Positions 8,391-18,920 are shown, counted from the first letter of the stretch. The stretch is DNA of 49,370 nucleotides from Chloroflexota bacterium (GCA_025449555.1 JANWJD010000030.1:1-49370), one strand, 5' to 3'. Program-made: numbers and translations. The notes: generated by a model not told the origin, from the letters alone.

Positions 8391-9434
8391 GTGATCGCGG
8401 TAGCAGAGGAGATTGGGAATATGATCATCGTCATGCAGAGCCATGCCGGCCCGGAGCACATCCGCAGCGTGGTACAGCGCATCGAGGAGATGGGATACCG
8501 ATCCAATGTCTCGGAAGGTGAGGAGACCACGATCATTGGCGTGATCGGACATAGCTCTCCGGATCAATTGGCTTCACTGGAATTCATGCCGGGTGTAGAC
8601 CGGATGGTCCCCGTCACCAAACCGTACAAACTCGGCAGCAGGGATTTCCGACCGAAGAGTACAGTGGTGCAGGTAGGTGACGCTCGCTTCGGCGGCGAAG
8701 CACTGGTTATGATCGCCGGTCCCTGCTCGGTCGAAAGTGACCACCAACTATGGGAGGCGGCACGCGCCGTCAAGGCAAGCGGCGCCCAGGTGTTGCGCGG
8801 TGGCGCTTTCAAGCCGCGTTCCTCTCCATACAGTTTCCAGGGACTCGGCAAGCCGGCCCTCGAGATGCTCGACCAGGTGGGCGATGAGTTGGGCCTCCAG
8901 GTGATTACCGAGGTGCTCACACCGGACGATGTCGACCTGGTCGCCTCATACGCAGACATCTTGCAAGTTGGCGCACGAAACATGCAGAACTTTACGTTGC
9001 TGCAGGAAGTTGGCCGCTCAGGTCATCCGGTGCTGCTCAAGCGTGGGATGAGCGCTACTCTGGAAGAACTGCTCATGTCGGCGGAATACATTCTGGCCAA
9101 CGGAAATGACAACGTGATCCTGTGCGAACGTGGCATCCGGACGTTTGAGGATTCCACCCGATTCACCCTGGACATCAGCGCGATTCCAGTGCTCAAACAC
9201 CTCACCCACCTTCCCGTCATCGTCGACCCGAGTCATGCCACCGGTAAGTGGGCGTTCGTGCCGGCGGTGGCCAAAGCGGGTGTAGCGGCGGGGGCGGACG
9301 GTCTCATCATTGAAGTTCACCCGCGACCCGAGGAGGCGTTGTCGGATGGGCCACAATCGCTGAAACTCGAACGATTCGCGCAACTCATGATTGAGTTGAA
9401 GCCTCTTGCCCTCGCGGTCGGCAGGTCCCTGTGA
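8391..9434 (+). CDS. aroF: 3-deoxy-7-phosphoheptulonate (DAHP) synthase, type I with N-terminal ferredoxin-like regulatory domain
   Basis: [14 protein letters not shown]...IAGPCSVES...[17 protein letters not shown]...[17 protein letters not shown] 8391 after AAGGAG, alternative ATG 8421. Confidence 0.95.
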   Translation: MIAVAEEIGNMIIVMQSHAGPEHIRSVVQRIEEMGYRSNVSEGEETTIIGVIGHSSPDQLASLEFMPGVDRMVPVTKPYKLGSRDFRPKSTVVQVGDARFGGEALVMIAGPCSVESDHQLWEAARAVKASGAQVLRGGAFKPRSSPYSFQGLGKPALEMLDQVGDELGLQVITEVLTPDDVDLVASYADILQVGARNMQNFTLLQEVGRSGHPVLLKRGMSATLEELLMSAEYILANGNDNVILCERGIRTFEDSTRFTLDISAIPVLKHLTHLPVIVDPSHATGKWAFVPAVAKAGVAAGADGLIIEVHPRPEEALSDGPQSLKLERFAQLMIELKPLALAVGRSL

Positions 9435-10276
9435 CCCAACGCCGAGTAGCCGTGATCGGCCTCGGCTTGATCGGGGCGTCGTTGGGAGGAGCGCTGCGCG
9501 CTCGGGGCTACCTCGTGAGCGGGCTGGACCATGATCCAGCTACCATGCAAACGGCTCTGGATCGAGGTCTGGTCGACGTCGTCTCCGATGACTTGAGGGT
9601 GGTTCTGAAGGAAGCGGATCTGGTGATCCTCGCCATGCCCGTCCTCTCCATCATCGATACGCTGCCTCAGATCGATGAACTGTCGCGTCCCGGTGCCGTT
9701 ATCATGGACGTCGGCAGCGTCAAAGGACCGGTGGTTGACGCCATGGAACGGCTGCCGGGTGCGGGGCGGATGATCGGTGGACATCCCATCGCGGGCAAAG
9801 AACAATCGGGACCCGGCGTGGCCGATGTCTCGCTTTTCCAGAGACGTTCATTTGCGCTGGTGCCGAGCGGCGCGACGAGCATTCCCACCCTTCACACTGC
9901 CGAGTCAGTGGTTCGAGCGGTAGGGGGTGTTCCGGTCGTCCTCGCGGCCGTGGAGCACGACCGCATGGTCGCCATGACCAGCCACCTTCCGCAACTGCTT
10001 GCGACGGCCCTCGCGCTCTCAGTCGAGCCGCGCGATGAGAGTCTGGCCGGGCCAGGGCTGCGCGACATGACCCGGCTGGCGGCGAGCGGGGCAAGCATGT
10101 GGACAGATATTCTGGTGTCGAATGCCGACAATATTGCGGCTGCGCTCGGGGGGTGTGTGGCGCAACTTCAAAACCTGAGCACGATGGCAAGCGCCGGAGA
10201 TACGGTGGCACTGGAAGGTGCCATGACGCTCGCCAACGAACGTGCCGCCACGATCGCCGGTTCGGTGCCCTCGTGA
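9431..10276 (+). CDS. tyrA: Prephenate dehydrogenase
   Basis: [14 protein letters not shown] Rossmann motif, [19 protein letters not shown] overlap with upstream gene. Confidence 0.92.
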   Translation: MTQRRVAVIGLGLIGASLGGALRARGYLVSGLDHDPATMQTALDRGLVDVVSDDLRVVLKEADLVILAMPVLSIIDTLPQIDELSRPGAVIMDVGSVKGPVVDAMERLPGAGRMIGGHPIAGKEQSGPGVADVSLFQRRSFALVPSGATSIPTLHTAESVVRAVGGVPVVLAAVEHDRMVAMTSHLPQLLATALALSVEPRDESLAGPGLRDMTRLAASGASMWTDILVSNADNIAAALGGCVAQLQNLSTMASAGDTVALEGAMTLANERAATIAGSVPS

Positions 10277-11553
10277 TGTGGCGCGTGCGTCCGTCCACGA
10301 TTGGTGGCTCGGCGTCCGTGCCGGGAGATAAATCTATCGCCCATCGAGCTTTGATGCTGGCCGGGCTCGCTCGAGGTACCTCCGTCATCCAGAATCTGCC
10401 GAGCGGCGAGGACGTCCGATCGACTGCGTCATGCATGGGTCGATTGGGCGTCGTACTCGACCTGCAATCCGGCAGCGCACGACTGGATTCGGCAGGCGAA
10501 CTGCGTGCACCCGAGCAAGAACTCAATGCGGGAAACTCGGGCACTACTATGCGATTGCTCGCCGGCATGCTCGCGGGCCAGACGTTCTCCAGCCGGCTGA
10601 CCGGTGATGCATCGCTCCGACGCCGTCCCATGGGAAGGGTGGTCGATCCTCTGCGCCAGATGGGAGCCTTGATTGCCACTCGCGACGGTTGCGCACCGCT
10701 CGATATCGCCGGCAGCAATCTCCACGGAATCACCTACACCTTGCCCGTCGCGAGCGCTCAAGTGAAGTCGGCGGTGCTGCTGGCGGGACTCTTCGCGACC
10801 GGCACGACCACGGTGATCGAGATCGTACCGGCCCGAGACCACACGGAGCGGATGCTCACTGCGTTGGGTCTGAACGTGCGACGACATGGGATGTCGGTCC
10901 AGGTCGAACGCGGCACACCTCCGAACGGATTCGAGCTGACGGTTCCGGGTGATATCTCATCCGCCGCATTTCTTTTGGCGGCTGCAGCCGTCACGGATGG
11001 CGCAGTGTCGCTGGATTCGATTGGGTTGAATCCTACTCGAACCGCCATTCTCAGTGTGCTCGAGCGGATGGGAGCTTCCGTCACTGCCGCGATAGAGCGA
11101 GAAGAGACCGGTGAGCCACGCGGATCAATCGCCGTGAGCGGCCGCATCGAGCGCCCGATCTGCCTCTGTGCGGAGGATGTCCCAGGGTTAGTGGATGAGC
11201 TCCCGTTAATCGCCCTGCTCGCCACCCAGGTCGCGGGTGAAAGCGTGATCGAAGGGGCAGCGGAGTTACGCGTAAAAGAAGCTGACCGGATCGCGGCGGT
11301 CACACAAGAACTTCAGGTGCTGGGAGCCGATATCGAGGAGAGACCGGACGGGTGGCGCATTCATGGCAAGAGACCGTTGCGAGGCAGAAAGGTGCAGAGT
11401 CACGGCGACCACCGCCTGGCTATGATGCTTGCAGTCGCGGGAGCGTGCGCCCAGGGAGAGACCACCATCGAGGGCGCCGAGGCAGCCGATGTCTCGTTTC
11501 CCGGGTTCGCCTCAGTCTTTGCGTCGCTGGGAGCCGCGATTGATGAAGATTGA
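10276..11553 (+). CDS. aroA: 3-phosphoshikimate 1-carboxyvinyltransferase (EPSP synthase)
   Basis: VPGDKSIAHRALMLAGLA, LNAGNSGTTMRLLAG, GDHRLAM; ATG at 10276 in a TGATG junction. Confidence 0.96.
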   Translation: MWRVRPSTIGGSASVPGDKSIAHRALMLAGLARGTSVIQNLPSGEDVRSTASCMGRLGVVLDLQSGSARLDSAGELRAPEQELNAGNSGTTMRLLAGMLAGQTFSSRLTGDASLRRRPMGRVVDPLRQMGALIATRDGCAPLDIAGSNLHGITYTLPVASAQVKSAVLLAGLFATGTTTVIEIVPARDHTERMLTALGLNVRRHGMSVQVERGTPPNGFELTVPGDISSAAFLLAAAAVTDGAVSLDSIGLNPTRTAILSVLERMGASVTAAIEREETGEPRGSIAVSGRIERPICLCAEDVPGLVDELPLIALLATQVAGESVIEGAAELRVKEADRIAAVTQELQVLGADIEERPDGWRIHGKRPLRGRKVQSHGDHRLAMMLAVAGACAQGETTIEGAEAADVSFPGFASVFASLGAAIDED

Positions 11554-12391
11554 TCGATTCGTGGTGATCGGCGACCCGATTGCGCACAGCCTGTCGCCGG
11601 TGATGCATCGTGCCGCCTTCGCCGCCGCGGGTGTCGACGCCACGTACGAGAAGGAACGGGTTTCCCCCTCCTCACTCGGTACGTGGGTTCAAGCCGCACG
11701 GGAGCGACCACTTGCCGGCTTCAATGTCACCATTCCGCATAAGGAATCGATCGGCTCATACGTCGACGAGCTGGACGAATCCGCTCGACGCGTGGGCGCC
11801 GTGAACACAGTCGTTAACCGCGACGGCGTGCTGACCGGATACAACACCGACCTTGCGGGCTTCATTGCTACGGTGCGATCTCTCGAAGTGGGACTGCGAG
11901 GGCAGCCGGTGGTGGTGATCGGAGCCGGGGGGTCGGCCGGAGCGGTCGTGCGGGCTCTGGACGATCTAGGCGCGCACGTGACCATCTGCAATCGACACGA
12001 AGGCAACGCCCGCAATCTGGCCGGGAGGCTTTCGATCCCGGCGACGACCATGGAACTCCATAGTTCCGCAGCACGACACGCCATCGAAAGTTCTCGTCTG
12101 GTGGTCAATACCACACCGCTTGGAATGAGCCATTTGCCGGTGTCGCCGCTTCCAAACGAGACGTATCTGAATCGACGAACGGCGGTCATTGACCTGGTGT
12201 ACGGGCTGACGACACCGCTCGTCACGCAGGCTCGGGCCGCGGGTTGCCTGGTGCTCGACGGGATTGAGATGTTGGTCCAGCAAGGCGCCGCTAGTTTCGA
12301 GCTATGGACCGGCGTGGCGCCGGACCTGGACGTCATGCGGGCAGCCTGCAGGCACTCATTCAGGGAGGTAGATCGATGCTCCGTTTCCTGA
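11543..12391 (+). CDS. aroE: Shikimate dehydrogenase
   Basis: MKIDRFVVIGDPIAHSLSPVMHRAAF, FNVTIPHK, GAGGSAGAVVRAL; ATG 11543. Confidence 0.95.
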   Translation: MKIDRFVVIGDPIAHSLSPVMHRAAFAAAGVDATYEKERVSPSSLGTWVQAARERPLAGFNVTIPHKESIGSYVDELDESARRVGAVNTVVNRDGVLTGYNTDLAGFIATVRSLEVGLRGQPVVVIGAGGSAGAVVRALDDLGAHVTICNRHEGNARNLAGRLSIPATTMELHSSAARHAIESSRLVVNTTPLGMSHLPVSPLPNETYLNRRTAVIDLVYGLTTPLVTQARAAGCLVLDGIEMLVQQGAASFELWTGVAPDLDVMRAACRHSFREVDRCSVS

Positions 12392-13491
12392 CCGCCGGTG
12401 AGTCGCACGGTCCCTCCCTCACCGGCATCCTCGAAGGCATGCCGGCCGGCCTGCAGGTCGATACGCACTTGATCGACCGCGATCTGGTTCGCCGCCAGGG
12501 AGGCTATGGACGCAGCGGGCGCCAGAAGATCGAAAAAGATCACATCGATTGGCTGTCGGGCATGGAAAATGGCTGCTCGACCGGAGCGCCCATCGCGATG
12601 AGAATCGAAAACCGAGACTATGCGAATCAGCAAAAACGCGAAAAGCCGGTGTTGACTGTGCCGCGACCGGGACACGCCGACCTGGCGGGCGCCACCAAGT
12701 ATCGATTGGCAGACATGCGAACCGTGCTCGAACGAGCAAGTGCACGTGAGACGGCTATGCGGGTTGCGGTGGGAGCGCTCGCCAAACGGTTGCTCAGCGA
12801 GTTTGGGATCGTGGTGGCGGGCCAGGTCATTTCAATCGGCGATGAAGTAGTGCAAGGCGCGGATCTCGCGGATCCTGCAGTCCGTGATCGCATTGAAGTA
12901 TCAGAAGTACGTGTGGCCGATCCGGAGGCGGAACGGCGCTTCATCGAGCGGATCGACCAGGCCCGGCGTGACCGCGATACGCTGGGTGGCGTGTTCGAGG
13001 TGCAGGTTCTCGGCGTGCCGGTGGGCCTGGGGAGCTATGTGCAGTGGGATCGCAAATTGGACGGCCGGCTGGCGCAAGCAGTCATGAGCATCCAGGCGAT
13101 CAAGGGAGTCGAAATCGGCGCAGGGTTTGAGAACGCGCGGACGCCGGGCACCAGGGCGCACGATGCGATTCTGCCGGGTGAGAGCGGTCCGCAACGTGGC
13201 AGTAATCGCGCCGGGGGCCTGGAGGGCGGCGTGACCAATGGCGAACCGGTCATCGTGCGAGGGGCCATGAAGCCGATATCAACGACTTTGACTCCCATGC
13301 AGAGCATCGACGTCCGGACCGGGGAGGGCGCGCTGGCGCAGTATCAGCGATCCGACATCTGCGCCGTTCCTGCCGCTTGCGTGGTAGGCGAGGCGATGGT
13401 GGCGTTCGTCATGGCAGACGCGGTATTGGAAAAGTTTGGCGGTGACAGTATTGCTGAAATACACGAACACTTCAAATCGGTGGCGCGGTGA
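12376..13491 (+). CDS. aroC: Chorismate synthase
   Basis: MLRFLTAGESHGPSLTGILEGMPAGL, RPGHADLAGATKY, SNRAGGLEGGVTNGEP. Confidence 0.97.
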   Translation: MLRFLTAGESHGPSLTGILEGMPAGLQVDTHLIDRDLVRRQGGYGRSGRQKIEKDHIDWLSGMENGCSTGAPIAMRIENRDYANQQKREKPVLTVPRPGHADLAGATKYRLADMRTVLERASARETAMRVAVGALAKRLLSEFGIVVAGQVISIGDEVVQGADLADPAVRDRIEVSEVRVADPEAERRFIERIDQARRDRDTLGGVFEVQVLGVPVGLGSYVQWDRKLDGRLAQAVMSIQAIKGVEIGAGFENARTPGTRAHDAILPGESGPQRGSNRAGGLEGGVTNGEPVIVRGAMKPISTTLTPMQSIDVRTGEGALAQYQRSDICAVPAACVVGEAMVAFVMADAVLEKFGGDSIAEIHEHFKSVAR

Positions 13492-15059
13492 GGAACCTGA
13501 TTCTGACCGGCTTCATGGGGACTGGAAAGACCACGGTTGGCCGCATTTTGGCTCGTCGCTTCGGCCTGGAATTTCTGGACACGGACGATGAGATCGAGCG
13601 CACATGCGGTTGTAGTGTGGCCGAGCTATTTGCCCGCGACGGCGAGAGCTGTTTCCGCCAACTGGAAACGCAAATATTCAGTGAGGCGCTTCAGGCGTCC
13701 GGGCAAGTGATCGCCACGGGCGGGGGAACGCTCTTGAGCGGGAGCAACCGTCTGCTCCTGGGGTCCGACCAGGAGGTCGTGTGCCTGACCTGCGACCCGG
13801 ATACCATAGCGCAACGCGTCGGCGATGCACGCCAGCGTCCACTGTTTGACCCGCGGCAACCCCGGAAGGTAAGAACCCTGCTGGCGGAACGTGAGCCCGT
13901 TTACTCTCTCTACTCGCAGGTGGACACTACCAACAGATCGCCGGAGCAGGTTGCCCAGGCAGTCACAGATTTGATCCCGCTGGCTGAAGCCGCTGCCTTC
14001 GACCTCACCCAGACCCAGCAGTCGAGGGTTCTGTTCGAAGCCGGACTGTTGCCGCGTGCCGGCACGACTCTGGCGCGACATGGCTTGACGGCTTCGGTCC
14101 TGGTGCTCACCGATTCCACGGTAGCCGGCCTGCCCATCTTCAACGCGATGCGAGCGTCGCTCGCAGCCGCGGGGCTCGACACTCACGTCCACACGATCCA
14201 TCCGGGAGAGGAGCATAAAACGCTTCAGACCATGGACGGCGTCTACCAGGCAGCAATGCAGGCGAGACTGGATCGCTCCTCCACCGTGTTGGGAATGGGC
14301 GGCGGCGTCGTGGGAGACATGGCCGGTCTGCTGGCGGCAACCTACCTGCGCGGACTGAACCTGGTGCTGGCTCCGACGACGTTGCTGGCGCAGGTGGATG
14401 CGGCGATTGGCGGCAAGGTCGGCGTCGACTTTCATGCGGCGAAGAACATGATCGGGGCTTTCAAGCCGGCCAATCTGGTACTGATCGATCCAGCCGCCCT
14501 CCGGACGTTACCGGCCTCGACCCTCGCGGAAGGGTTGGTGGAAGTCATCAAGATTGGGTTCATGTGCTCCCAAGCCTTGATCTCGCAGCTGGAAGAAGTC
14601 ACGCTGGATGACGTGCTCGAGCACCCGCAGATCATTCGAGCCGCCGCTCATCAGAAGGTTGAGATCGTGCAGCGCGACCCACTCGAGCGCGGCGACCGGA
14701 TGCTGCTGAACTTCGGACACACCATCGGCCATGGGCTGGAAGCGGCCAGCGCATACCGGCTCTCGCACGGACAGGCGGTGAGTATCGGCATGGTGGCGGA
14801 GACGCGCCTGGCCGTGACCCACGGCTGGTGCGCCGAGTCGACGCTGGAGACTCTTCGCTCGCTGCTTGCTCGATTTTCGCTGCCGACTGAGGTCGGGCAC
14901 ATAGACTGTGACGCAGTCTTACGCTTCGTGGGTCAGGACAAAAAGCGACGGGCAGGCGCGATCCGGCTGGCGATTCCGCGAGACATTGGGGACGGGGCCG
15001 TGGTCGAGGTTTCACTCGACGATGTGCGATCGGCATTGACCGAAGGCGCGAAGGTGTAA
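13488..15059 (+). CDS. aroKB: Bifunctional shikimate kinase / 3-dehydroquinate synthase (AroK-AroB fusion)
   Basis: N-term [30 protein letters not shown]...[10 protein letters not shown] (AroK); C-term [10 protein letters not shown]...[12 protein letters not shown]...[21 protein letters not shown] (AroB). Confidence 0.95.
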   Translation: MRNLILTGFMGTGKTTVGRILARRFGLEFLDTDDEIERTCGCSVAELFARDGESCFRQLETQIFSEALQASGQVIATGGGTLLSGSNRLLLGSDQEVVCLTCDPDTIAQRVGDARQRPLFDPRQPRKVRTLLAEREPVYSLYSQVDTTNRSPEQVAQAVTDLIPLAEAAAFDLTQTQQSRVLFEAGLLPRAGTTLARHGLTASVLVLTDSTVAGLPIFNAMRASLAAAGLDTHVHTIHPGEEHKTLQTMDGVYQAAMQARLDRSSTVLGMGGGVVGDMAGLLAATYLRGLNLVLAPTTLLAQVDAAIGGKVGVDFHAAKNMIGAFKPANLVLIDPAALRTLPASTLAEGLVEVIKIGFMCSQALISQLEEVTLDDVLEHPQIIRAAAHQKVEIVQRDPLERGDRMLLNFGHTIGHGLEAASAYRLSHGQAVSIGMVAETRLAVTHGWCAESTLETLRSLLARFSLPTEVGHIDCDAVLRFVGQDKKRRAGAIRLAIPRDIGDGAVVEVSLDDVRSALTEGAKV

Positions 15060-15060
15060 C

Positions 15061-15504
15061 GTGGCCTCGATCCTCGTCTTACACGGCCCGAACCTCAACT
15101 TGACCGGCACGCGTGAGCCGGAAATTTACGGACGCACCACACTGGCCGAAATCGATGAACGACTCCACGCGGTGGCGCGAGAACGTGGCGCCGTCATTCG
15201 CACGACGCAGTCAAACCACGCAGGGGTGCTGATTGATACGCTGCATGAGGTGCGGAACTGGGCCAACGGGTGCATATTCAACCCCGGTGCGTTCACACAC
15301 TACAGTTACGCCCTGCGAGACGCGGTCGCGGCGGTTGACTACCCAGTGGTGGAGGTCCATATGTCGCTCCCGGCGGCCCGCGAAGCGTTTCGTCACACGT
15401 CGGTCATCGCTCCGGTCTGTCTGGCACAGGTGGCCGGTTTCGGGGCACGCAGTTACGATCTGGCATTGCTCGGGTTATTGCAGAGCCTGGAGGGACGAAC
15501 GTGA
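15061..15504 (+). CDS. aroQ: 3-dehydroquinate dehydratase, type II
   Basis: [18 protein letters not shown]...[16 protein letters not shown]...[15 protein letters not shown]...VEVHMS. Confidence 0.95.
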   Translation: MASILVLHGPNLNLTGTREPEIYGRTTLAEIDERLHAVARERGAVIRTTQSNHAGVLIDTLHEVRNWANGCIFNPGAFTHYSYALRDAVAAVDYPVVEVHMSLPAAREAFRHTSVIAPVCLAQVAGFGARSYDLALLGLLQSLEGRT

Positions 15505-15857
15505 AGGCGCTGCGCGGCGCGATCACTGCACATGCCAACACGGAAGAGGCGATCATCGATGGTACCCGTACCCTGCTGTCATGCCTGGTGGAGCGTAACC
15601 ACCTGACTCTCGAGGAAGTCGTCAGCGTCTTCTTCACGTTGACGCCGGATCTCAATGCGTGTTTCCCCGCACGTGCTGCGCGCGAGATGGGATGGGATGT
15701 GCCGATGCTGGACATGCAAGAAATCGACGTGCCCGGGGCCCTGGCGTTCTGCATTCGGGTTCTCGTGCACGCAGAAATCAACCGGCCGCCGCGCCATGCG
15801 TACCTGCGCGGTGCGGTCAGCCTTCGTCCGGACCTTGAAACAGAGAGTGCACCATGA
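15501..15857 (+). CDS. aroH: Chorismate mutase, AroH type
   Basis: [23 protein letters not shown]...[23 protein letters not shown]...[14 protein letters not shown]. Confidence 0.93.
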   Translation: MKALRGAITAHANTEEAIIDGTRTLLSCLVERNHLTLEEVVSVFFTLTPDLNACFPARAAREMGWDVPMLDMQEIDVPGALAFCIRVLVHAEINRPPRHAYLRGAVSLRPDLETESAP

Positions 15858-17305
15858 ACAACGACTATTTCCCCTCCCTCGGGGAGTGCCGGCGAATCGG
15901 TATGACCGGCTACCCGATCGCCATTTCCCGGGAAGTCTTCGCCGATCTCGACACGCCGGTGTCCGCCTATCTGAAAGTGCGCGAAGCCGGGCCGAGCTTC
16001 CTCCTGGAAAGCGTGGAAGGCGGTCAGAGCCTTGGCCGATACTCCTTCATCGGGTCACGTCCACGCCGCGTCTTGCGCGTGGCCGGTGGGATGCGCCGCT
16101 TCGACGATGATCCTCCCATTCTCTGTCCGGATCCACTCCAAGCGATTCGCGCGATGGTCGACGCCTACGGTCCTTCACCGGCCCCAGATGCTCGCTTTGC
16201 GGGCGGCGCGGTGGGTTACCTGAGTTATGAAGCCGCTCGCTGGTTCGAACGGATTCCGCTGGCCCCGGAAGATCCATTGGGACTTCCGGATGCGGTATTC
16301 CTCGACGTCGATACTGTCCTGATTTTCGACCACGTGCGCCGCAAGATTCGCATCGTGAGTCATGCCTGGCCGTCCGCATCGATCGAACGGTCGTACGGCT
16401 GTGCGGCCGATCGAATCGACGAGATCGCGGAGCGCCTGGAGCGCCCGGTGGATGCTCCGCCGCTGCCGCCGCCGGTGCACCTGCAACCGAGCAGCAACCT
16501 CGAGCCGTCGGAGTTCGAGGATATGGTGGTCGCCGGCAAGAAACATATCCGAGCCGGCGACATACTGCAAATCGTACTGTCGCAACGTTTGAGCATGCCG
16601 CTGGAGGGCGACCCCTTCGGGCTGTATCGGCGGCTTCGCACCGTCAGCCCTTCACCGTATATGTATTATCTCGACCTGGGTGACCATCAATTAGTAGGTG
16701 CTTCACCCGAATTGCTCATCCAGGTGGAGGACGGAGTCGTCTCGAGCAGGCCGATTGCCGGTACACGACGACGCGGCAGGAATCGCGAAGAGGATATGGC
16801 CCTGGCCAGGGATCTGGTCGAGGATGAAAAGGAGCGAGCCGAACACCTCATGTTGGTCGACCTCGCGCGGAACGATGTCGGACGGGTGAGCGCGGCGGGC
16901 ACGGTCGAAGTATCGAATTTCATGGGCGTGGAACAGTTCTCACATGTCATGCATCTGGTCTCGGATGTGACCGGCCGCCTCGGAGCGGACTTTTCGCCCT
17001 ACGACGCGCTACGCGCCGCGTTTCCCGCCGGCACGGTGTCCGGAGCGCCAAAAATTCGGGCGATGCAGATCATCTCCGAACTTGAACGTGACCAGCGCGG
17101 CTCCTACGCCGGAGCGGCCGGATTCATCGGCAAAGGCGGCAACATGGAAACCGCCATCACGATTCGAACGGGTCTGATCAAAGGTGGTGTGCTCCACCTG
17201 CAGGCCGGAGCGGGCATCGTGGCGGACTCGGTGCCGGAGCGGGAGTACGGCGAATCCATGAATAAGGCGCGGGCCATGTTGGAAGCCGCGGGAGGCGCAG
17301 CATGA
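15854..17305 (+). CDS. trpE: Anthranilate synthase component I
   Basis: FLLESVEGGQSLGRYSFIG, GDILQIVLSQRLS, RPIAGTRRRG, GTVSGAPKIRAMQII. Confidence 0.95.
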   Translation: MNNDYFPSLGECRRIGMTGYPIAISREVFADLDTPVSAYLKVREAGPSFLLESVEGGQSLGRYSFIGSRPRRVLRVAGGMRRFDDDPPILCPDPLQAIRAMVDAYGPSPAPDARFAGGAVGYLSYEAARWFERIPLAPEDPLGLPDAVFLDVDTVLIFDHVRRKIRIVSHAWPSASIERSYGCAADRIDEIAERLERPVDAPPLPPPVHLQPSSNLEPSEFEDMVVAGKKHIRAGDILQIVLSQRLSMPLEGDPFGLYRRLRTVSPSPYMYYLDLGDHQLVGASPELLIQVEDGVVSSRPIAGTRRRGRNREEDMALARDLVEDEKERAEHLMLVDLARNDVGRVSAAGTVEVSNFMGVEQFSHVMHLVSDVTGRLGADFSPYDALRAAFPAGTVSGAPKIRAMQIISELERDQRGSYAGAAGFIGKGGNMETAITIRTGLIKGGVLHLQAGAGIVADSVPEREYGESMNKARAMLEAAGGAA

Positions 17306-17877
17306 TCTTGTTGATCGACAATTACGACAGCTTCACTTACAACCTATATCAAGTGCTGTCGGTGCTCGGGGCTGAAGTTCGGGTAGAGCGCAATGACGCG
17401 ATCTCGGTTGAGGAGGTTGTACAACTTCGGCCGGACGGAATCGTGGTCTCGCCCGGTCCCGGCAATCCGGGAGAGGCAGGAATATCGTGCCGGCTCATGC
17501 GCGAAGTGGGGCCATCGATTCCCACACTGGGTGTCTGCCTGGGCCATCAGTGCATCGCCGCCGCGTTTGGCGGTAACGTGGTCGGTGCTCCGGTTCTGAT
17601 GCACGGCAAGACCTCCCAGGTCTTTCATACTCAGGCCGGCGTATTGGCGCGACTGCCGTCGCCGTTCCAGGCCGTCCGGTACCATTCGCTGACGGTCGAC
17701 GAATCGTCCTTGCCCGCGTCGTTGGAGGTGACGGCTCGCTCCGAAGATGGGACCATTATGGCATTGCGCCATCGCGAATACCCCATCGAGGGTGTGCAGT
17801 TTCACCCCGAATCCGTGTTAACGCTCGACGGGCCGCAACTCCTCAGCAATTTTGTCGCCATGTGTCGCCGGCCATAG
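17302..17877 (+). CDS. trpG: Anthranilate synthase component II (glutamine amidotransferase)
   Basis: ILLIDNYDSFTYNLYQ, SPGPGNPGEAG, GVCLGHQCIAAAFGG, GVQFHPESVLT. Confidence 0.95.
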   Translation: MILLIDNYDSFTYNLYQVLSVLGAEVRVERNDAISVEEVVQLRPDGIVVSPGPGNPGEAGISCRLMREVGPSIPTLGVCLGHQCIAAAFGGNVVGAPVLMHGKTSQVFHTQAGVLARLPSPFQAVRYHSLTVDESSLPASLEVTARSEDGTIMALRHREYPIEGVQFHPESVLTLDGPQLLSNFVAMCRRP

Positions 17878-17880
17878 CGC

Positions 17881-18024
17881 GTGCTGGAACTCGAGATGCC
17901 GTTCGATCCGATCGCACTCACGGTACTCGGAACGATTTTCAGCGCGGCGGTTGTCCTGTTGCTGGTCGTCGTTTTCGTGCCGACCACCGTCATTGTCTGG
18001 TTCATTACCCGGCCACGTAACTGA
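17881..18024 (+). CDS. Small single-TM hypothetical protein (47 aa, or 42 aa from ATG 17896)
   Basis: VLELEMPFDPIALTVLGTIFSAAVVLLLVVVFVPTTVIVWFITRPRN*; starts 3 nt after the trpG stop; below the ORF-track cutoff. Confidence 0.6.
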   Translation: MLELEMPFDPIALTVLGTIFSAAVVLLLVVVFVPTTVIVWFITRPRN

Positions 18025-18029
18025 GCGCG

Positions 18030-18878
18030 CTACGCCAGAGCCTCGCTCGTGGCGACGGGCGCGAACAGATCGGTCTCCCGCTCACCAGCCATGGGTGGAG
18101 GCAGGACTCGAACGAAATACTCCACACCCGATCCAGCCGCGAGCGCTTCGTCAGGGATCTGCAAGTAAAAGAAGTCCGGTCGAATTTGCGTCCGGTGGAC
18201 TGCGAGGGCCTGCTTCTTGAGGCCGACAAACGGTTCGACGTCGATATGCGCGGTGATCTCCGCGTCCGGCACGCCGTATTCGTCGAAATTGAAATCTCCG
18301 TCGATCCACGGGACGGTCAACCCGTGCTCCTTGATGGCCTCCACGTAGCGGCGAAAGCCCTCCCGGGAGCGAGCTGAATAGTAGAGTTTGCGCGGGGCGT
18401 CGGGTTCCCCCTGGAGTTTTTGAAACGCTTCGACTGCGATGCGGTGCGCCATGATGTGGTCAGGATGACCGTATCCGCCCTCCTCATCGTACGCGATCAT
18501 GACCTGCGGTTGCGTCGTTCGGATGATCCCGATCAGGCGTTCGGTCGCCTCGTCAAGCGCTGCATTGGCAAACGCGGCCGGATGGGTGTTCTCCTCGGTA
18601 TCCTTCATGCCGGAGTCGCGATACCCGAGAAACATTACATCGGTTACGCCCAGTAACGCGCACGCTTTGCGGGCCTCCTCCATGCGGATCTCACCCAGCC
18701 GGGGTATCGCTTCGTCCGCCACGAGGTCCTCGTCGTGCATCTCACCCGCTTCCCCGTTCGTGCAGTACACCACGACCACCCGATCACCCTGCTGCGCGGA
18801 CTTGGCTAGGATGCCGCCGGTTGAAAACACTTCGTCATCGGGGTGCGCATGCACCGCCATCAAGCATCGATTTGCCAT
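18030..18878 (-). CDS. PIG-L/LmbE family deacetylase (Mca-like)
   Basis: CLMAVHAHPDDEVFSTGGILAKSAQQGDRVVVVYCTNGEAGE...GYGHPDHIMAHRIA. Confidence 0.88.
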   Translation of the reverse strand: MANRCLMAVHAHPDDEVFSTGGILAKSAQQGDRVVVVYCTNGEAGEMHDEDLVADEAIPRLGEIRMEEARKACALLGVTDVMFLGYRDSGMKDTEENTHPAAFANAALDEATERLIGIIRTTQPQVMIAYDEEGGYGHPDHIMAHRIAVEAFQKLQGEPDAPRKLYYSARSREGFRRYVEAIKEHGLTVPWIDGDFNFDEYGVPDAEITAHIDVEPFVGLKKQALAVHRTQIRPDFFYLQIPDEALAAGSGVEYFVRVLPPPMAGERETDLFAPVATSEALA

Positions 18879-18920
18879 TACACGCCACCACGTTCTCTGA
18901 AATCAAAACAGGTTTGTCAG

